Assembly (NCBI RefSeq): GCF_024753135.1
Contig: NZ_JANUGP010000046.1
Location: forward strand, 1 to 40,953
Direction: 5' to 3'
DNA from: Streptomyces pyxinicus
GTDB lineage: Bacteria > Actinomycetota > Actinomycetes > Streptomycetales > Streptomycetaceae
Length of the DNA stretch: 40,953 nucleotides
Of the stretch, positions 8,150-15,904 are shown in pieces. The translations under genes and the position numbers were made by a program. The stretch's first letter is position 1. Each line of letters opens with the position of its first letter. The notes below the pieces were generated by a model. It made no database searches. It was not told the origin of the DNA and was given only the letters and a program-made list of their open reading frames with translations.

Positions 8150-9517
8150 GTGACACGACCCAGGATCCTGGTGGTTGGCGCCGGCTTCGCCGGAGTCGAG
8201 TGCGTCCGCCGCCTGGAGCGGAAACTCGCCCCCGACGAGGCCGACGTCACCCTGGTGACGCCGTTCTCCTACCAGCTCTACCTGCCCCTGCTGCCCCAGG
8301 TGGCCTCCGGTGTGCTCACGCCGCAGTCCATCGCCCTGTCGCTGCGCCGCAGCAGCAAGTACCGGACCCGGATCCTGCCGGGCGGCGCGATCGGGGTGGA
8401 CCTGAAAGCCAAGGTGTGCGTCGTCCGGACCATCACGGACAAGATCGTCAACGAGCCGTACGACTACATCGTGCTGGCCCCGGGCAGCGTGACCCGCACC
8501 TTCGACATCCCCGGCCTGGTCGAGCACGCCTTCGGCATGAAGACGCTCGCCGAGGCCGCCTACATCCGCGATCACGTCATCTCGCAGCTGGACCTCGCCG
8601 ACGCCAGTGACGATCCGGCCGAGCGGGCGGCGCGCCTGCAGTTCGTGGTGGTCGGCGGCGGGTACGCCGGCACCGAGACGGCGGCCTGCCTCCAGCGGCT
8701 CACGCACGCCGCCGTACGGCGCTACCCGCGCCTCGACCCCGGCCTGATCAAGTGGCATCTGATCGACATCGCGCCCAAGCTCATGCCCGAACTGGGCGAC
8801 AAGCTCGGGCGCAGCGCGCAGGAGGTCCTCAAGCGGCGCGGTATCGACGTGTCGCTCGGGGTGTCGATCGACAAGGCCGGCGCGGAGGAGGTCACCTTCA
8901 CCGACGGCCGGGTGGTGCCGACGCACACGCTCATCTGGACGGCGGGCGTGGCGGCCAGTCCGCTGATCGCCACGCTCGGCGCGGAGACGGTCCGCGGGCG
9001 GCTCGCGGTCACCGCGGAGATGTGCCTGCCGGGCAACGACGGGGTGTTCGCGCTCGGCGACGCGGCGGCCGTGCCCGACGAGGCCAAGGGTCAGCAGGGC
9101 GCGGTCTGCCCGCCCACCGCGCAGCACGCGATGCGGCAGGGGAGCAAGGTCGCCGACAACGTCATCGCGACCCTGCGCGGCCGGCCGATGGAGCCCTACG
9201 TCCACAAGGACCTGGGTCTGGTCGTCGACCTCGGCGGCAAGGACGCGGTGTCCAAGCCGCTGGGTGTCGAGCTGCGCGGGCTGCCCGCCCAGGCGGTGGC
9301 CCGGGGCTACCACTGGTCCGCGCTGCGCACCGGTGTCGCCAAGACCCGGGTGATGACCAACTGGCTGCTGAACGCGGTGGCGGGCGACGATTTCGTCCGC
9401 ACCGGCTTCCAGGCCCGCAAGCCGGCCCGGCTGAAGGACTTCGAGTACACCGACTCCTATCTGACACCGGAGCAGGTGCGGGCGCGGGTGGAGGGCAGGG
9501 AGCTGGAGGACTCCTGA
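8150..9517 (+). CDS. ndh: Type II NADH dehydrogenase-like FAD oxidoreductase
   Basis: 455 residues. It is a two-dinucleotide-binding flavoprotein. The FAD Rossmann motif ILVVGAGFAGVE is at the N-terminus, a second motif VVVGGGYAGTETA lies near 165-177 for NAD(P)H, and the FAD-closing FALGDAA lies near 301. The C-terminal part (about 355-430) contains YHWSALRTGVAKTRVMTNWL, the amphipathic segment that holds NDH-2 enzymes to the membrane face. NDH-2 moves electrons from NADH to quinone without pumping protons. The GTG at 8150 is preferred because AGAAAGG (8133-8139) matches the 16S tail at good spacing; an ATG at 8141 adds three residues but sits right against that site. Close homologues include ferredoxin reductase-like enzymes, so the acceptor is inferred. 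Confidence 0.85.
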   Translation: MTRPRILVVGAGFAGVECVRRLERKLAPDEADVTLVTPFSYQLYLPLLPQVASGVLTPQSIALSLRRSSKYRTRILPGGAIGVDLKAKVCVVRTITDKIVNEPYDYIVLAPGSVTRTFDIPGLVEHAFGMKTLAEAAYIRDHVISQLDLADASDDPAERAARLQFVVVGGGYAGTETAACLQRLTHAAVRRYPRLDPGLIKWHLIDIAPKLMPELGDKLGRSAQEVLKRRGIDVSLGVSIDKAGAEEVTFTDGRVVPTHTLIWTAGVAASPLIATLGAETVRGRLAVTAEMCLPGNDGVFALGDAAAVPDEAKGQQGAVCPPTAQHAMRQGSKVADNVIATLRGRPMEPYVHKDLGLVVDLGGKDAVSKPLGVELRGLPAQAVARGYHWSALRTGVAKTRVMTNWLLNAVAGDDFVRTGFQARKPARLKDFEYTDSYLTPEQVRARVEGRELEDS

Positions 9518-9539
9518 CGGAGTCGGGAGCGCCACGCGG

Positions 9540-9571
9540 GGCCGTCGGCCGTCACCATCTGGCCGGCGGCC
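9540..9571 (+). terminator. Hairpin after the NADH dehydrogenase gene
   Basis: GGCCGTCGGCC (9540-9550) pairs with GGCCGGCGGCC (9561-9571) at 10 of 11 positions around a 10-nt loop. It lies 22 nt after the stop codon. No T run follows. Confidence 0.5.
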
Positions 9572-9671
9572 TCTCGCGGTCCGCGGCGGGCGGCCGGGAC
9601 GGGACGGTTCCGAGGCTCGTGCGATGCTGGTCCTAGATCGATTTCCGGTACGGGAGAGAGAGCGCGGCGGC

Positions 9672-11927
9672 GTGAGGCAAGCGGTGCGGTCGGGTTGGGC
9701 ACGGATGTGGGACCGGCTCGCCGCGTCCGACCCAGGACTGATCAGACTCACCGCGGGGCTGCGCACGGTGACCGCCATCGCGCTCACCCTGGCCGTGCTG
9801 GGCCTGGTCGGCGTCCCGGTGCCCCGGCTGGTCGCCGGTGCCATCGCGGCTATGGTCGCCACCTTCGCGATCCGGGAGCAGCAGCGCGCGGCCCAGGCCG
9901 TGACCCTGGCGCTCGGTCTGCCCGTGGCGCTCGCCTCGGTCTCGCTCGGCGCGTGGCTGAACCAGCGGGTGGTCGTCGGCGACCTGTTCTTCGTGGTGCT
10001 GATCTTCTGCGCCGTCTACGGCCGCCGGTTCGGCGACCGCGGCACGGCGCTCGGCCTGATCGGCTTCCAGGTCTACTTCCTGTCCCTGTTCGTGGGCGCG
10101 ACCCCGGGCACGCTGCCCGCGCTGTACGGCGTGATCTGCGTGGCCTTCGCGAGCAGCGCCGCCGCCCGGTTCGTGCTGCTGCCGCAGACCCCGGCCGGCA
10201 CCCTGGACCGGCTGCGGCGGGCCTTCCGCGCCCGGCTCGGCCAGCTGATCGCCCGCCAGACGGAGCTGCTGGACGCCGCGCCGGACGACGTGGACAAGGT
10301 CCTGGACGACCTGCGCACCCGTACCGCCCGGCTGCACGAGACGGCGCTGATGATCCAGGGCCGGCTGGAGGACGGCACCGGCGACGCGGCCACGGCCCGG
10401 CTGCTGCAACGCCGGGTCGCGGACGCCGAGATCGCCGCCGAGCGGCTCGGGCTGCTGCTGCTCACCGCGCGCAGCGCCGAACGGACCGACACGCTGACCC
10501 TGCATCTGCCGGGCGCCGTCCTGCCGGCCGTGCCGGAGCTGCCGGTGCGGGACGCGGCGACGGACGTGCTGCGCCGGGACCTGACCGCGCTGCGGCTGCT
10601 GGTGCGGCGGCCCCGCAGCGAGGCGTCCGGCACGGCGTTGGCCCAGGTGCGCAACCGGCTGCTCGGTTACCGGGAGGAGGAGAACCTGCCCGCGGCCGCG
10701 CCGGCCGTACAGGACGTCTTCCGTGGTCTGGGCGAGGCCTCCCGGGCCGTGCTGGGACTGCGCACCGCCCTGGACGGGCCGCAGGACGAGTCCGACGACA
10801 GCCCGGCCACCACCCGGTCGCGGGAGGAGCTGGACGCGGAGGACGCCGCGATCGAGAGCCAGGAGGAGGCCGAGGAGAAGGAGCCGGAGCCGTCCGGGCT
10901 CAGCCGGCCCACCACCCGGGCGGCGCTCCAGGTGGCCGTCGGCTCGTCCCTGGCCATCTTCGGCGGCGAGCTGCTGTCCAGCCAGCGCTGGTACTGGGCG
11001 GTGCTGACCTGCTGGATCGTGTTCATCAACACCGCTTCCACCGGGGAGATCCTGGTCAAGGGCTACCGGCGGCTGCTGGGCACGGTCCTCGGGGTGGTGG
11101 CGGGCATCGGGCTCGCCGGCCTGGTCGGGCACCACACCTGGACGGCGTTCGCGCTGGTGCTGCTGTTCGTCTTCGCGATGTTCTACACGGCGCCGCTGTC
11201 GTACACGCTGATGTCGTTCTTCGTCACGGCGATGCTGGGCCTGCTCTACACGCTGCTGAACACCTACAGCCTGGCGGTGCTGGTGCTGCGGATCGAGGAG
11301 ACGGCGCTGGGCGCGGCCTGCGGGGTGATCGCGGCGGCGGTCGTGCTGCCCGTGCACACGAACCGGCGCACCAACGAGCTGCTGGAGACGGTGCTGGAGC
11401 GGCTGGCCGACGTCACCCGGGCCGCCGTCGAGCAGTTGAGCGGTTCGACGGGCGGCGATCTGGTGGAGCTGGCCCGCGAGCTGGACCAGGCGCTGGCCGA
11501 TCTGCGCGGGGCCACCCAGCCGCTGACGCATCCCATCACCCCGCTGCGCTCGCGGCGGGACACCGCCCGCTATGTGGTGGCGCTGCTGGAGACCTGCGCG
11601 TACCACGCGCGGTCCCTCGCGGCGACGGCCGAGCTGCTGCCGACGCATCCGGCGATCGCGGCGGACCCGCGGCTGCGCGGGGCCTGCGGGCGGATCGTGC
11701 AGAACATGGCGACGATCGCCGCGCACCTCGGCGACCCGCGGGGCGAGGCCGAGATCGAGTCCGGCCCCAGCATCGCGTCGATGCTGGAGCCGGGAACCCT
11801 GGGCACCCCGCGCTACGGGCGGGTGACGGACCGGGTGCTGCGCCATCTGCAGCGGCTGGACGAGGCGGTCTCCGGTCTGGCGCGACCGCTGGGGGTCGGT
11901 ACGGGCGCCGCGCGGCCGAAGACGTGA
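9672..11927 (+). CDS. FUSC-family inner membrane protein
   Basis: 751 residues from the GTG at 9672, which has GGGAGAGAG about 10 nt upstream; the frame runs to 9624 but that start would lie before a TAGATC -10-like element at 9634. Two hydrophobic blocks frame a long soluble middle. The first (about 35-185) has six candidate membrane helices. The middle (about 190-410) is helical and acidic near its end. The second block (about 420-560) starts TRAALQVAVGSSLAIFGGELL and includes RWYWAVLTCWIVFINTASTG, typical of FUSC/YccS/AaeB proteins. The last 190 residues are cytoplasmic. Members are linked to export of aromatic acids or to fusaric-acid resistance; the cargo here is unknown. Confidence 0.85.
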   Translation: MRQAVRSGWARMWDRLAASDPGLIRLTAGLRTVTAIALTLAVLGLVGVPVPRLVAGAIAAMVATFAIREQQRAAQAVTLALGLPVALASVSLGAWLNQRVVVGDLFFVVLIFCAVYGRRFGDRGTALGLIGFQVYFLSLFVGATPGTLPALYGVICVAFASSAAARFVLLPQTPAGTLDRLRRAFRARLGQLIARQTELLDAAPDDVDKVLDDLRTRTARLHETALMIQGRLEDGTGDAATARLLQRRVADAEIAAERLGLLLLTARSAERTDTLTLHLPGAVLPAVPELPVRDAATDVLRRDLTALRLLVRRPRSEASGTALAQVRNRLLGYREEENLPAAAPAVQDVFRGLGEASRAVLGLRTALDGPQDESDDSPATTRSREELDAEDAAIESQEEAEEKEPEPSGLSRPTTRAALQVAVGSSLAIFGGELLSSQRWYWAVLTCWIVFINTASTGEILVKGYRRLLGTVLGVVAGIGLAGLVGHHTWTAFALVLLFVFAMFYTAPLSYTLMSFFVTAMLGLLYTLLNTYSLAVLVLRIEETALGAACGVIAAAVVLPVHTNRRTNELLETVLERLADVTRAAVEQLSGSTGGDLVELARELDQALADLRGATQPLTHPITPLRSRRDTARYVVALLETCAYHARSLAATAELLPTHPAIAADPRLRGACGRIVQNMATIAAHLGDPRGEAEIESGPSIASMLEPGTLGTPRYGRVTDRVLRHLQRLDEAVSGLARPLGVGTGAARPKT

Positions 11928-11948
11928 CGGCCCGTCCGGCCGCCGGTG

Positions 11949-12791
11949 TCACACGGCGCCGCCGGGACGGCGGCCCATCACCTCGTCGCGGACGCGCGCG
12001 CAGCTGCGGCTGATGAGCCGGGAGACGTGCATCTGGGAGATGCCGAGGTGCTCGGCGATCCGGCTCTGCGTCATGTCCTCGAAGAAGCGCATGTAGAGGA
12101 TGGCCCGCTCCCGCTCGGGCAGTCGGCGCAGCCCCTCCTTGGCGGCCTCGCGGTCCACGACGACGTCGAAGGAACCGTCCGTCGTGCCGAGGGTGTCGGC
12201 GAGGCTGTAGCCGTCCTCGTCGCTGGTGAGTTCGGCGTCCAGGGACAGGGTGCTGAAGCTCTCCAGCGCCTCCATCCCGGCGGACACCTCCTCCTCGCTG
12301 AGGCCGGTGTGCTCGGCTATGGCGGCCACGGTGGGCTCGGGGCTGCCGGGGTGCTGGGTCAGCTCGCGGCGGGCCAGCCGTACCCGGTTGCGCAGTTCCT
12401 GGACCCGGCGGGGCACCCGCAGGGCCCACATCCGGTCGCGGAAGTGCCGCTTGACCTCTCCGGTGATGGTCGGCACGGCATAGCTCTCGAAGGCGCCGCG
12501 CGAGGGGTCGAAGCGGTCGATGGCCTTCACCAGGCCGAGCGCCGCCACCTGGCGCAGGTCCTCCACGGACTCGCCGCGGTCGCGGAACCGGCCGGCGATC
12601 CGGTGGGCCATGGGCAGCCAGGCGGTGACCAGTTCGTCGCGTACGGCGTCCCGCTCGGGGCCGTCCTCCAGTTCCGCCAGCCGGGTGAACAGCTCGGCGG
12701 TCTCCGGTGCGTCGTCGTGGGGGCGCCGGGTGGACGCGGCGGTGGTCGTGCCGGGCGCACCGGGACGGCTTGTCGACATGTCGGTCAGCAT
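11949..12791 (-). CDS. RNA polymerase sigma factor, SigB/SigF/SigG subfamily
   Basis: 280 residues. Group 3 sigma-70 factor of the general-stress and sporulation type. Region 2 includes DLRQVAALGLVKAIDRFDP and FESYAVPTITGEVKRHFRD (about 85-125), region 3 includes TVAAIAEHTGLSEEEV (near 160), and region 4 has LPERERAILYMRFFEDMTQ then the helix-turn-helix IAEHLGISQMHVSRL near 255. The ATG at 12791 has AGGAG 9 nt upstream; an internal ATG at 12779 is less well placed. An RsbW-like ATP-binding gene lies upstream on the same strand, the usual arrangement for a sigma factor and its possible regulator. Streptomyces has many paralogues, so I do not assign a letter. A small hairpin overlaps its ribosome-binding site. 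Confidence 0.93.
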   Translation of the reverse strand: MLTDMSTSRPGAPGTTTAASTRRPHDDAPETAELFTRLAELEDGPERDAVRDELVTAWLPMAHRIAGRFRDRGESVEDLRQVAALGLVKAIDRFDPSRGAFESYAVPTITGEVKRHFRDRMWALRVPRRVQELRNRVRLARRELTQHPGSPEPTVAAIAEHTGLSEEEVSAGMEALESFSTLSLDAELTSDEDGYSLADTLGTTDGSFDVVVDREAAKEGLRRLPERERAILYMRFFEDMTQSRIAEHLGISQMHVSRLISRSCARVRDEVMGRRPGGAV

Positions 12792-12802
12792 GCGGAATCG
12801 CT

Positions 12803-12820
12803 CCTGAACATGGTTTCAGG
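12803..12820 (-). promoter_or_regulatory. Inverted repeat over the ribosome-binding site of the sigma gene
   Basis: On the minus strand CCTGAA-N6-TTCAGG forms 6-bp arms, and the second arm runs into the AGGAG ribosome-binding site (complement of 12801-12805). Folding would partly hide the site, or the repeat could be an operator. Confidence 0.35.
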
Positions 12821-13011
12821 GCCGGTCCGGAACCGAGGCTCCGGGATCTCGCCCGAACGGTGGTGTCAGGGTCGCCGCGGGGAATCACCGGGCCCGCCGG
12901 CAGGGGGCCCGGACAGCGGTGGTCTCCCCGCTGGGCGCGCGCCTCCGGTCCGAAGCACGAGATTCCGCCTGCCCCCCGCCCGCGCAGGCAAACGCGGGCG
13001 GAACAACCGAT

Positions 13012-13446
13012 TCAGCTCAGCGGCACGACGGCGGTGATGCGCTTGCCGCCGCAGGGCAGTTCGGCCACCCGGACATCGCGGGCCAGCCGGCAGACGATGG
13101 GCCAGCCGCGGCCGCCGGGCCGGAAGCGCCCGCTCTCGTCCACCGGCGCGGCGGCCACCGGGAGTTCGTCGCTGCGGTCGCTCACCGACACCCGGACGCC
13201 ACCGGAGTCGACGTCCACGTCGAAACCGGTGATGCCGCCGCCGTGCAGGAGGGCGTTGGTGGTCAGTTCCGAGGTGACCAGCAGGGCGTCCGCCATGGCG
13301 TCGGTGCCGCACGACAGGGCGTGGGCCCTGCATCCCTCGGCCACCGCGCGCCGGACGGTTCTGCGGGCGTCGGCCGGCCGGCCCGGCAGCCGGCGGGCGG
13401 GTTCCCGCAAGGTCGCGGAGGAGCTGGTCCGGTTGGTGTCGCGCAT
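13012..13446 (-). CDS. RsbW-like ATP-binding regulatory protein
   Basis: 144 residues from the ATG at 13446, preceded by GGAGG six nt upstream. The frame is open to 13521 but without a better ribosome-binding site. Single HATPase domain: the N-box is VTSELTTNALLHGGG near 58-72, DVDVDSGGVRVSVSD follows, and the G2-like loop is RFRPGGRGWPIVCRLA near 111-126. Such proteins act as anti-sigma factors or serine kinases on anti-sigma antagonists. It precedes the SigB-type sigma gene on the same strand with a 220-nt gap, so the two could act together. No antagonist (STAS) gene is visible here. Partner choice is inference. Confidence 0.82.
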   Translation of the reverse strand: MRDTNRTSSSATLREPARRLPGRPADARRTVRRAVAEGCRAHALSCGTDAMADALLVTSELTTNALLHGGGITGFDVDVDSGGVRVSVSDRSDELPVAAAPVDESGRFRPGGRGWPIVCRLARDVRVAELPCGGKRITAVVPLS

Positions 13447-13559
13447 CCCTTTCCTCCCCTGAGCGGTGACCGGATGGTCCGGTTCTCCGCTGTTTCGGCT
13501 GACCCTTTCCCGCATCCTCAAACGCGTTCGGTGCCGGTGCCATCACGACCGCGCCCGCG

Positions 13560-13565
13560 GGGTAT
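13560..13565 (+). promoter_or_regulatory. GGGTAT element, possible SigB-type -10 box
   Basis: GGGTAT lies 9 nt before the ATG of the small gene at 13575. Streptomyces SigB-type promoters are known to use GGGTAC/T at -10. The -35 side is poor (CCAT at a 15-nt spacer where GNNT is expected), so confidence is low. Confidence 0.3.
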
Positions 13566-13574
13566 CCGTCGGTC

Positions 13575-13817
13575 ATGACCGATGTGGTGGACGCGGACGA
13601 GTTGTTGCGGCGGATCAGGCGGGGCCGGGAGCGTGCGGCCGAGGAGGAGCGGGCCTGGCTGGAGCGGGCCGGGGACCTCACGGCGACGGACCCGGAGGGC
13701 GCGCGGGAGGCGGCGGGCCGGGCACTGGCGTTCGGGGCGGTGCTGCGGGTGCTCGAGGAGATCGTCGATCCCGGAAGGGCGCCGGCTGCGGCGGAGGGCA
13801 CGAGGCGGGTCACCTGA
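13575..13817 (+). CDS. Small acidic-basic helical protein of unknown function
   Basis: 80 residues. I do not recognise the family. Third codon positions are almost all G or C, which supports real coding. The sequence is mostly charged and predicted helical: a DADELLRRIRRGRERAAEEER segment, then WLERAGDL, then ALAFGAVLRVLEEIVDPG. No membrane segment, signal peptide or cysteine is seen. The ATG is only 9 nt after a GGGTAT element, so the transcript may be leaderless or nearly so. It is divergent from the RsbW-like gene at 13012 and could belong to the same stress regulon, but only location says so. Confidence 0.6.
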   Translation: MTDVVDADELLRRIRRGRERAAEEERAWLERAGDLTATDPEGAREAAGRALAFGAVLRVLEEIVDPGRAPAAAEGTRRVT

Positions 13818-13846
13818 TCCGTTTCCGGGCTTTCCCCCCGCACCCA

Positions 13847-13862
13847 GAATGATTTATCGTTC
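13847..13862. promoter_or_regulatory. A/T-rich inverted repeat, possible operator or promoter
   Basis: GAATGAT-TT-ATCGTTC is an inverted repeat with 6 of 7 matching pairs. It stands out in a region that is otherwise over 70% G+C. It lies after the small gene at 13575 and before the terminator at 13925, so it may control the short transcript between them. Confidence 0.35.
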
Positions 13863-13869
13863 TACAACG

Positions 13870-13963
13870 TGGCACTGGGGTCCATCCGGAACCGTGCTTT
13901 CGCGCGCCCCGCGTCACCACAGACCGCCCTGGCTGGCTTCCCCCGTCCAGCCAGGGCGTTTTT
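13870..13963 (+). ncRNA. Candidate small RNA ending in a strong terminator
   Basis: About 95 nt between an A/T-rich element (13847-13868) and a canonical terminator. No reading frame fits. GTGG plus GGGG (13869-13880) can pair with CCCC plus CCAC just before the terminator. The terminator loop holds five consecutive C residues. The transcript could instead be the 3' end of the small gene upstream, or an attenuated leader of the gene at 14085. The 5' end given is an estimate. Confidence 0.35.
13925..13963 (+). terminator. Strong intrinsic terminator
   Basis: CGCCCTGGCTGG (13925-13936) pairs perfectly over 12 bp with CCAGCCAGGGCG (13947-13958); the loop is CTTCCCCCGT, and TTTTT follows at 13959-13963. 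This is the clearest U-tract terminator in the window and reads on the plus strand. Confidence 0.9.
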
Positions 13964-13980
13964 CTGCCCCGCACCGGGGC

Positions 13981-14000
13981 GGAGCGGAGAAATCCGCTCC
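13981..14000. repeat. GAAA-tetraloop hairpin upstream of the cNMP-fold gene
   Basis: GGAGCGGA-GAAA-TCCGCTCC is a perfect 8-bp stem closed by a GNRA-type loop. It lies 17 nt after the terminator and 85 nt before the ATG at 14085. It could shape the 5' leader of that gene; no function is shown. Confidence 0.4.
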
Positions 14001-14084
14001 CTTCGAGGTGCTCGGGGCGGCGGCAGCGGCTGAAATGGACGTGAGCACCGCACCAGGACCGCAGCCGGCGAGGAGCCCCGCGCC

Positions 14085-14543
14085 ATGACCAAAGCGATCA
14101 AACTGCTCACCGCGCTGCCCCAGGCCCAGCGCGAGCGCCTGATGGAACTGGCCAGGGAGGTGTCCTTCCCGGAGGACACCCGCATCTTCGAGCCGGGCGG
14201 TACGGCCGACCGGTTCTGGGTGATCCGCTCGGGCGCGGTCCACCTGGACCAGCAGGTCACCTCCCGGCAGCGGGTCAGTGTGGCCACGCTCGGCGCGGGC
14301 GACCTGCTCGGCTGGTCCTGGCTGTTCCCGCCGTACCGGTGGGACTTCGGCGCGGTCGCCTTCAGCAACGTGCGGGCCTACGAGTTCGACGGGCCCTCGG
14401 TGCTCGCGGTGTGTGTGGAGGATCCGCTGCTGGGCCTGTCGCTGGTGCGGACGGTCGCCGAGATCCTCGCCCACCGGCTGGAGACGACCCGCGGCAAGCT
14501 GATGGACCAGTACGCGATCCGGCGCCGCACCGGGCTGCTCTGA
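14085..14543 (+). CDS. Stand-alone cyclic-nucleotide-binding-fold (Crp-like sensor) protein
   Basis: 152 residues. A single cNMP-binding beta-roll fills about 8-125: FPEDTRIFEPGGTADRFWVI, then IRSGAVHLDQQV, then ATLGAGDLLGWSWLFPPYRW. The C-terminal helices end at 152, so the DNA-binding helix-turn-helix of true Crp/Fnr regulators is absent. The phosphate-binding cassette has GDLLGW where cAMP binders carry GE-x-AL and a later Arg, so cAMP binding is doubtful. The ATG has a GAGGAGC ribosome-binding site. It converges on the MFS gene with a 2-nt gap. It may be an effector-sensing partner protein; the ligand is unknown. Confidence 0.8.
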   Translation: MTKAIKLLTALPQAQRERLMELAREVSFPEDTRIFEPGGTADRFWVIRSGAVHLDQQVTSRQRVSVATLGAGDLLGWSWLFPPYRWDFGAVAFSNVRAYEFDGPSVLAVCVEDPLLGLSLVRTVAEILAHRLETTRGKLMDQYAIRRRTGLL

Positions 14544-14545
14544 CC

Positions 14546-15898
14546 TCAGATCCGGTAGCGGCGCAGCGCCGGGACCGCGAGGGTCAGGACCAGCATCACC
14601 AGGACCACCAGGGCGCCGCCCCCGGCCACCGCGGCGCGCGGCCCGAACACCGAGCCGGCGGTGCCGTGCAGCACGTCGGCCAGGCGCGGGCCGCCCGCGA
14701 CGACGACCGTGAACACGCCCTGCATCCGGCCGCGCATCTCGTCGGTCGCGGCCGACAGCAGGATCGCGCCCCGGAACACCATCGAGACCATGTCGGCGAC
14801 ACCGGCGACGGCGAGGAAGGCCAGCGCCACCCAGAGGTTGCCGCTCAGCCCGAACCCGGCGATGGCCGCGCCCCAGCCGACCACCGACCCGATGACCATC
14901 CAGCCGTGCCGGCGGGCCCGGGAGAAGACACCGGAGCACAGCCCGCCGAGCACCGCGCCGACCGGGATGCCGGCGAACAGCAGGCCGAGCGCGAGCCCCT
15001 CGCCCCAGGAGCCGTACGTCTCGGCGGCCAGCTGCGGGAAGAGCGCGCGCGGCATGCCGAAGACCATGGCGACGATGTCGGCCAGGAAGGAGAGCAGCAG
15101 CACCTTGCGCAGCAGCAGATAGCGGAACCCCTCCCCGATCTCGCGCAGGCCGGCCCGGCGGGCGCTGTCCCCGAGGGGCGGCAGCGCGGGCAGCCGGTAG
15201 ACGGCCCACACGGTGACGCACAGGGCCACGGCGTCGAGGAGGTACAGCTCCGGCAGGCCGACGACCGGGATCAGCGCGCCGGCCAGCAGCGGGCCGACCA
15301 CCAGACCGGTCTGCGCCACCGTGGAGCCGAGCGCGTTGGCCGCGGCCAGCTGTTCGGCGGGCACCAGCCGGGCTATGGAGGCGGTGCGGGCCGGGGCGTT
15401 GAGCCCGAAGAAGGCCTGTTGCAGCGCGAGCAGCACCATCAGCAGCAGCACCGAGCCGACGCCCGCGAACGCCTGCGCCCAGAACAGCACCGAGGTGACC
15501 GCGATGCCGATGTTGGTAACCAGCAGCAGCTTGCGGCGGTCCACGGCGTCGGCGACCGCGCCGCCCCACAGCGCGAACGCGACCATGGGCACCAGGCCGG
15601 CGAGGCTCGCGTAGCCGACCCAGGCCGAGGAGTGCGTGATGTCGTAGATCTGCTTCGGTACGGCGACGGCGGTGAGCTGGCTGCCGACGGTGGTGACGAT
15701 GGTCGACGACCACAGGCGCCGGTAGGCGGGGACCGCGAGGGGGCGGGTGTCCATCGCCCAGCGGCGCCAGCCGCGCCGGGACGGGGCCCCGGCCGACGGC
15801 GCGGTGAGCGCGGTGTCGGCGCCGCCGGTCCTCCTGGTGTCGCCGGTCTGGCTGGTCTCGCTGGTCTCGCTGGTGTCCACGGGTGTCCTGGATGTCAT
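14546..15898 (-). CDS. MFS exporter (EntS/enterobactin-exporter-like)
   Basis: 450 residues. The first 45 are soluble and rich in Thr, Ser and Glu, encoded by a run of 9-bp direct repeats. About 55-440 holds some 11-12 hydrophobic helices. The MFS loop 2-3 signature appears as ALWGGAVADAVDRRKLL near 110-126, and a second as FSRARRHGWMVIGS around 320. The overall pattern fits the EntS/MFS_3 group of drug or siderophore exporters; the substrate is not evident. Start ATG at 15898 lies 6 nt after a TAACAG -10-like element, so the mRNA may be leaderless. A CTTCGCGAAG palindrome lies in the promoter spacer, suggesting repression. No regulator gene is adjacent. Confidence 0.85.
   Translation of the reverse strand: MTSRTPVDTSETSETSQTGDTRRTGGADTALTAPSAGAPSRRGWRRWAMDTRPLAVPAYRRLWSSTIVTTVGSQLTAVAVPKQIYDITHSSAWVGYASLAGLVPMVAFALWGGAVADAVDRRKLLLVTNIGIAVTSVLFWAQAFAGVGSVLLLMVLLALQQAFFGLNAPARTASIARLVPAEQLAAANALGSTVAQTGLVVGPLLAGALIPVVGLPELYLLDAVALCVTVWAVYRLPALPPLGDSARRAGLREIGEGFRYLLLRKVLLLSFLADIVAMVFGMPRALFPQLAAETYGSWGEGLALGLLFAGIPVGAVLGGLCSGVFSRARRHGWMVIGSVVGWGAAIAGFGLSGNLWVALAFLAVAGVADMVSMVFRGAILLSAATDEMRGRMQGVFTVVVAGGPRLADVLHGTAGSVFGPRAAVAGGGALVVLVMLVLTLAVPALRRYRI
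15852..15878 (-). repeat. Three 9-bp direct repeats in the MFS N-terminus
   Basis: CTGGTCTCG occurs twice in a row (15852-15860, 15861-15869), followed by CTGGTGTCC (15870-15878). On the coding strand they give the Ser/Thr/Glu-rich tripeptide repeats of the N-terminal tail. Confidence 0.6.
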
Positions 15899-15904
15899 GG
15901 TTGC

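Noticed and set aside
5062..8250. Minus-strand 1062-codon frame
   Set aside because: Opposite the acyl-CoA ligase and neighbours; no recognisable motif. Only its small end region in another frame (5121-5354) is a real gene.
13925..13963. 6C RNA family member
   Set aside because: Only one hairpin has a C-rich loop, and it has five C residues; the family needs two such hairpins.
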